This document shows, in pieces, positions 51,466 through 52,024 of a stretch of 52,024 bases of DNA. The number at the start of each line of letters is the position of its first letter. The first letter of the stretch is position 1. Where the stretch lies: positions 1 to 52,024 of the forward strand of contig CAYUOU010000025.1 in the NCBI GenBank assembly GCA_964446485.1. Reading direction: 5' to 3'. Both the position numbers and the translations under genes were made by a program. Under the pieces are notes generated by a model. That model did no database searches and was not told the origin of the DNA. It was given only the letters and a program-made list of their open reading frames with translations. The stretch comes from JBDRRP01 sp964446485. GTDB taxonomy: Bacteria; Desulfobacterota; Desulfobacteria; Desulfobacterales; JBDRRP01.

Positions 51466-52024
51466 TCACCCTTCACGCAATAGCTCGGCCGGAGAGCGCC
51501 GGAATACCGCCCTGAGGGCCGGGACGGCGGCCACCAGCGCCACGGCGGCGACCAGAGGCACCGACACTGCCAGGGCCGACCAGTCCACGCGATAGACAAA
51601 GCTCCAGCCGAACGATTGGGGGTTGATGACATAAATCAGCAGATACGAGAGCATGAACCCGCACAGCAGCCCCGCCACCTCCCCTGCCGCCACCAGGATG
51701 AGGGACTCCCATAGAATCATCCCGCGAATCTGACGACGCGCACCCCCAACGGCGAACAGGGTGTTGAGCTGCCGGCGCCGCTCCAGCACCAGCACGGTGA
51801 GGGTCGTGGCAATCCCCAAAGCGGCAACGGCGAGGGCAATGACCAGCAGCACCGTTGTTACGGAAAAGGTGTCGTCAAAAATGGCCATGACGGCGTCCCG
51901 CAACCGCCGCCCCGCGAGGCTGTCGAGGTGGTCGCCCCCGATCTCGATCACCGCCTGTTCCAGCCGCTGGACATCCGCCTCGGCGACCGGTCTCTGGAGG
52001 TCTAAATAGAACCGCGCACCGGTC
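51466..52024 (-). CDS. FtsX-like ABC transporter permease, C-terminal part (runs off right edge)
   Basis: The frame is open to the last base. The visible 185 residues begin in a periplasmic part (RPVAEADVQRLEQAVIEIGG) and contain three membrane helices: VTTVLLVIALAVAALGIATT with the typical ERRRQLNTLFAVGGARRQIRGM loop, ILWESLILVAAGEVAGLLCG and ALAVSVPLVAAVALVAAVPAL, ending RRSPAELLREG. This is the MacB/FtsX permease C-terminus. A GTG at 51951 gives an apparent short frame but homology continues upstream of it. Together with the AttH-like gene it forms a probable transporter operon whose ATPase lies beyond the edge. Confidence 0.88.
   Translation of the reverse strand, partial: TGARFYLDLQRPVAEADVQRLEQAVIEIGGDHLDSLAGRRLRDAVMAIFDDTFSVTTVLLVIALAVAALGIATTLTVLVLERRRQLNTLFAVGGARRQIRGMILWESLILVAAGEVAGLLCGFMLSYLLIYVINPQSFGWSFVYRVDWSALAVSVPLVAAVALVAAVPALRAVFRRSPAELLREG

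Overview
The window looks like a chromosome segment of an anaerobic, sulfate-reducing member of the Desulfobacterota, probably near the Desulfobacterales. The pointers are a DsrC with both C-terminal cysteines, an AhbB-type siroheme decarboxylase, an HdrA/NuoEF/MvhD flavin-iron-sulfur operon, and three genes whose in-frame UGA is best read as selenocysteine (HdrA-like, MvhD-like, peroxiredoxin). The taxon is inferred from gene content only; no rRNA gene is present.

Left end (1-8813): a type I BREX phage-defence operon on the minus strand (brxA, brxB, brxC, an AlbA_2/Schlafen-like ATP-binding gene, pglX running off the edge). A degenerate P4-type integrase lies immediately downstream of a tRNA-Met(CAT) gene, so this is a genomic island in a tRNA site. 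Its far boundary is outside the window.

8814-19037: mostly housekeeping genes: an MJ0042 zinc-ribbon/DUF3426 membrane protein with a huge Asp-Leu repeat, hpt, a CbpA-type J-protein, mnmG, a radical SAM protein, nadE and miaA. Several intergenic repeats lie around nadE.

19415-34703 is the most interesting region. A histidine kinase with an N-terminal Rossmann-like domain overlaps a sigma-54 response regulator gene. Next comes a REC-(Cys-rich repeat)x2-REC protein preceded by a good -24/-12 promoter. After a terminator there is an eight-gene electron-transfer operon: a 128-residue Sec-containing HdrA N-terminal module, NuoE, NuoF, a NuoG-HdrA-HdrA fusion whose first HdrA unit lacks exactly that N-terminal part, a Sec-containing MvhD, an FrhB-like iron-sulfur protein, and FlxB- and FlxA-like subunits. 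dsrC follows. My inference is a redox-regulated NADH-linked flavin-based electron bifurcation or confurcation module feeding the DsrC thiol/disulfide pool.

34838-47332: ahbB, a nitrilase-family hydrolase, a hemerythrin, a YkgJ-type protein, a selenoprotein peroxiredoxin, a PRPP synthetase, an AI-2E permease, an HNH protein, an acyl-CoA synthetase, a frameshifted QueG-like gene, a trans-sulfuration PLP enzyme and a diguanylate cyclase. 47455-47931 holds wrecks of an ABC exporter gene and of cydA. The right end carries acetoacetyl-CoA synthetase, an AttH/CrtC-like exported protein and an FtsX-type permease cut by the edge.
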